From: Deltaproteobacteria bacterium ADurb.Bin151
GTDB lineage: Bacteria; Desulfobacterota; Syntrophia; Syntrophales; Smithellaceae
Direction of reading: 5' to 3'
NCBI GenBank assembly: GCA_002070455.1
Contig: MWDG01000025.1
Location: 1-35,889 of the forward strand
Length of the DNA: 35,889 nt
The translations under genes and the position numbers were made by a program. Within the stretch, counting starts at the first letter, position 1, and each line of letters starts with the position of its first letter. Below are positions 33,650 through 35,889 of this stretch, piece after piece. Below the pieces are notes generated by a model. The model was not told the DNA's origin, made no database searches, and saw only the letters and a list, made by a program, of their open reading frames with translations.

Positions 33650-34532
33650 TTTTTCTTTTCCCGGTACCTGTTGGTAAACTGCCCCAGCCCAGTTTGGATC
33701 GTAAGATCTCCCCGTAACCCCGGTGTGGTGAAAGAACCAGTCTTGTATAATATTTTGATTTTCGTATCGTCATAACATCGCCGGAGTTGATCCGGTAAGA
33801 TTCCTGGCCGTCCAGCGTCACGGTTGCACCGCTTTCTTTTGACCACAAAGTAATCTGCAAAGTGGATGTTTCAGAAATAATAACAGGGCGGTTGGTCAGG
33901 GTGTGGGGACAAATCGGATTGATAATGATCAAATCTTTCCCCGGAAACACAATCGGTCCGCCCGCCGAAAGGGAGTAGGCCGTGGACCCCGTGGGAGTGG
34001 AAACAATGAGTCCGTCAGATTTGTAGGTGGTCAGGTACCGGTCATTGATCATGGTCTCCAGCTCCACAATGCGGGACAGGTTACCGCGGTTGATCACCAC
34101 GTCATTTAACACAACGCCCGAACCAACGACACTTTTCCCCCGGCGGATCCTAACATCGAGCATCATTCTTTTTTCCGTCAGATAATCGCCTTTTAAAATG
34201 AGCTCCAGCGCCGCATTTGTTTCGTTCAAATTGACTTCCGTGAGATACCCAAAAGTTCCCATGTTGATGCCGACGATCGGTACGGAATGCTCCGCGATAT
34301 ATCGGGCTGTGCGCAGCATGGTGCCGTCGCCTCCCAGAACGGCAATCAAATTCGCCCGGGCGGCCAGGTCCTGGAGTTTGAATCCCCCTGTACCGCCAAT
34401 AGCAACTGCAAGGTTCGCCTCCAGGAAAACTTTAATTCCCCTGCTTTCCAGCCATTTTTTCAGGGAACCGGCAAATTGAGCGATATTTTCCTTTTCAATG
34501 TTGGCAACGATGCCGACTTTTTTAATTTTCAT
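33639..34532 (-). CDS. nadK: NAD kinase
   Basis: This 297-residue enzyme phosphorylates NAD to NADP. It has GGDGT (67-71) with catalytic Asp69, VGINMGTFGYLTEV, TPTGSTAYSLSAGGPIV, and a C-terminal LDGQESYRI. AGGAG lies 8 bases before the ATG. It is the first gene of an operon with recN, a GNAT enzyme, mltA and trmN6. It diverges from the rdgC-like gene across about 150 bases. Confidence 0.97.
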   Translation of the reverse strand: MKIKKVGIVANIEKENIAQFAGSLKKWLESRGIKVFLEANLAVAIGGTGGFKLQDLAARANLIAVLGGDGTMLRTARYIAEHSVPIVGINMGTFGYLTEVNLNETNAALELILKGDYLTEKRMMLDVRIRRGKSVVGSGVVLNDVVINRGNLSRIVELETMINDRYLTTYKSDGLIVSTPTGSTAYSLSAGGPIVFPGKDLIIINPICPHTLTNRPVIISETSTLQITLWSKESGATVTLDGQESYRINSGDVMTIRKSKYYTRLVLSPHRGYGEILRSKLGWGSLPTGTGKRKNAS

Positions 34533-34655
34533 CCTGAAAAACTCCTAAAAAGACGTGGTTTCGTAACATAAAAAGAAGATGCTGTCTATGGATAATTTTT
34601 TCAAACATGAATGTAACCTCTTTGATTTATAAAGATATTCTTAGAACATAAATCC

Positions 34656-34685
34656 TTGACAGAGAAGCGCCCGATGCGATACGGT
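34656..34685 (+). promoter_or_regulatory. promoter candidate for the rdgC-like gene
   Basis: TTGACA at 34656-34661 is a perfect -35. The best -10 is TACGGT (34680-34685), 18 bases on, a three-of-six match. The resulting leader is short but would include the GAGGTG ribosome-binding site. Confidence 0.4.
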
Positions 34686-34707
34686 GCGCGCCTGTGAGGT
34701 GAAGAAA

Positions 34708-35805
34708 ATGGGGTTAATCAAGGGCAATTTCTCTTTTATGCAGTTCTCCGTGGAAGGACAGCTGCCGCAGGCTTTCAATGCTTTTGTCAGCAACCGGATC
34801 AAGGGCAACTCTTATCGGGAAGCACGCAATGCCACGGAAGAAAAAAGGATGGGCTGGGTTTCACTGACGGACATTCTCGACGCTGACTTTGAAGGAGCCA
34901 ACTACGCGCTGGGCGACTATCTGATCTTTTCTCTCAGAATTGACCGCAAGCAGATTTCTCCGAAACTGATGAAGGTTCGCCTCATGGAAGAGCAGAGAAA
35001 ATTTCTGGCCGAGCACGAACAAACCCGAATCGGCAAAGCCATGAATGAAGGCATCAAAGACCGGGTCAGGCTGGAGCTCATGTCCAAAAGCGATCCTGTC
35101 CCTTCTTTCTATGATGTTTTATGGGCGGTGGGACAGAACAAATTATATTTTTCATCGCTGTCAGACAAAGTCGCTGATGATTTTGTGGAGTTGTTTAAAA
35201 AAACCTTTTCTCTGAATCTTGTAAGAATCCTGCCGCAGCAGCATCCGGCAATCCTTAAAATTAAAACGCAGGACAATGCTGACGGAGCTGATATTTCATC
35301 GATCGGCCGTGAATTTCTCACCTGGCTATGGTTTAAATCCGAAGAAAGAAGCGGCCACATCGCCCTGTCAAAGAATGAAGAAGTGGAACTGCATTTGCTC
35401 AAACGAATCGTTCTGGAGGCGGGTGAAGGAGAATACGCACAGGGTGTTGTCTGCTCGGGTCTGCATGCCGAACTTATTGAAGGCAAGGAAGCCATCCGTC
35501 AGGGTAAAAAAGTGAAAGAAGCCTGTATGAGGCTTCTCTGCGATCAGAATGAATGGGAGTTTCATTTTAAAGCAGATACCTTTTATTTCCAATCCATGAA
35601 AATGCCGGTTAAAGACTGGACCGAATCCCCGGAGGACCCTTCAGCAGCCCTGCTGGAGCGGATTTATCTGATTGAAAACGCGGTTAAAACCATGGATAAG
35701 ATTTATGAATCTTTCCTGTCTGTCCGCTTCTCCGCTAAATGGACAGAAAACGAAAAAGCGAAACTGAATCAATGGTTAAAAAAGACAAACAGGGAATCGG
35801 TTTGA
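34708..35805 (+). CDS. RdgC-like protein
   Basis: The ATG at 34708 has GAGGTG six bases upstream; a GTG at 34684 is less likely. The 365-residue protein has the RdgC pattern: FSFMQFSVEG, KRMGWVSLTDILDADF, then YALGDYLIFSLRIDRKQISPKLM and a helix rich in Lys and Glu (RLMEEQRKFLAEHEQ). A final region contains FLTWLWFKSEE. RdgC proteins form a ring on DNA and restrain RecA. This one is longer than E. coli RdgC (303) and the identity is from pattern only. It has no clear terminator in the remaining 80 bases. Confidence 0.7.
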   Translation: MGLIKGNFSFMQFSVEGQLPQAFNAFVSNRIKGNSYREARNATEEKRMGWVSLTDILDADFEGANYALGDYLIFSLRIDRKQISPKLMKVRLMEEQRKFLAEHEQTRIGKAMNEGIKDRVRLELMSKSDPVPSFYDVLWAVGQNKLYFSSLSDKVADDFVELFKKTFSLNLVRILPQQHPAILKIKTQDNADGADISSIGREFLTWLWFKSEERSGHIALSKNEEVELHLLKRIVLEAGEGEYAQGVVCSGLHAELIEGKEAIRQGKKVKEACMRLLCDQNEWEFHFKADTFYFQSMKMPVKDWTESPEDPSAALLERIYLIENAVKTMDKIYESFLSVRFSAKWTENEKAKLNQWLKKTNRESV

Positions 35806-35820
35806 TAAAAAACCCTGTTA

Positions 35821-35863
35821 GTAGCAAATAGAAAAGTCCTATTTTGTAGCACATGATATGTCC
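35821..35863 (+). repeat. paired direct repeats, possible IS21-type terminus
   Basis: GTAGCAAATAGAAAAGTCC at 35821-35839 and GTAGCACATGATATGTCC at 35846-35863 share GTAGCA(A/C)AT and the final GTCC. Multiple such terminal repeats are characteristic of IS21-family ends. The window stops 26 bases later, so the rest of the element cannot be seen. Confidence 0.35.
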
Positions 35864-35889
35864 GCTTTTAACGATGTTTAAGGAAAGGG

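Overview
The window looks like a chromosomal segment of a Desulfobacterota-type (former Deltaproteobacteria, perhaps Syntrophales-like) Gram-negative. This rests on gene content and protein style: lipoproteins, MltA, an NlpD-like LysM/LytM protein beside Pcm, an RdgC-like protein, CarD and a PEP-CTERM protein. It is an inference, since there is no rRNA or marker that settles it. No tRNA, rRNA or CRISPR array was seen.

Region 1 (about 1-9640) is an eroded accessory region. It carries a lipoprotein gene and a MazF-type toxin-antitoxin pair separated by attC-like imperfect hairpins. It also has two IS3-family transposase tails, a tyrosine recombinase cut off before its catalytic tyrosine, and a CPBP-protease gene framed by well-formed integron cassette boundaries. 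Further pieces are a methyltransferase fragment, a PEP-CTERM protein behind a probable sigma-54 promoter, and a secreted fusion of a TpbA-like phosphatase to a DUF3943 barrel-like domain. An M6-like peptidase is interrupted by a single in-frame TGA that is followed by a short hairpin at SECIS-like spacing.

Region 2 (9638-14528) holds two TPM-domain membrane proteins, a hexapeptide acyltransferase and a secreted PEBP-family protein on the minus strand. An RNase Z-like hydrolase and a DUF3175 protein follow on the plus strand.

Region 3 (14668-24625, minus strand) is a dense housekeeping block. Read in transcription order it is an unknown coiled-coil protein, pcm and an NlpD-like lipoprotein; then carD, a PIN/TRAM protein, ispDF, gltX and radA; then groES and groEL from their own promoter. 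The PIN-TRAM/ispD/ispF/gltX/radA set is the same neighbourhood found in Bacillus.

Region 4 (24798-29469, plus strand) carries a phosphoglycerate mutase, a macro-domain hydrolase and a hybrid histidine kinase in a tight row, then a DciA-like protein. The mutase is the most striking object in the window: it is a cofactor-independent enzyme whose halves are in swapped order, i.e. a natural circular permutation that keeps all metal ligands.

Region 5 (29447-34532, minus strand) is a nadK-recN-GNAT-mltA-trmN6 operon. A divergent rdgC-like gene and a possible IS21-type terminus close the window.
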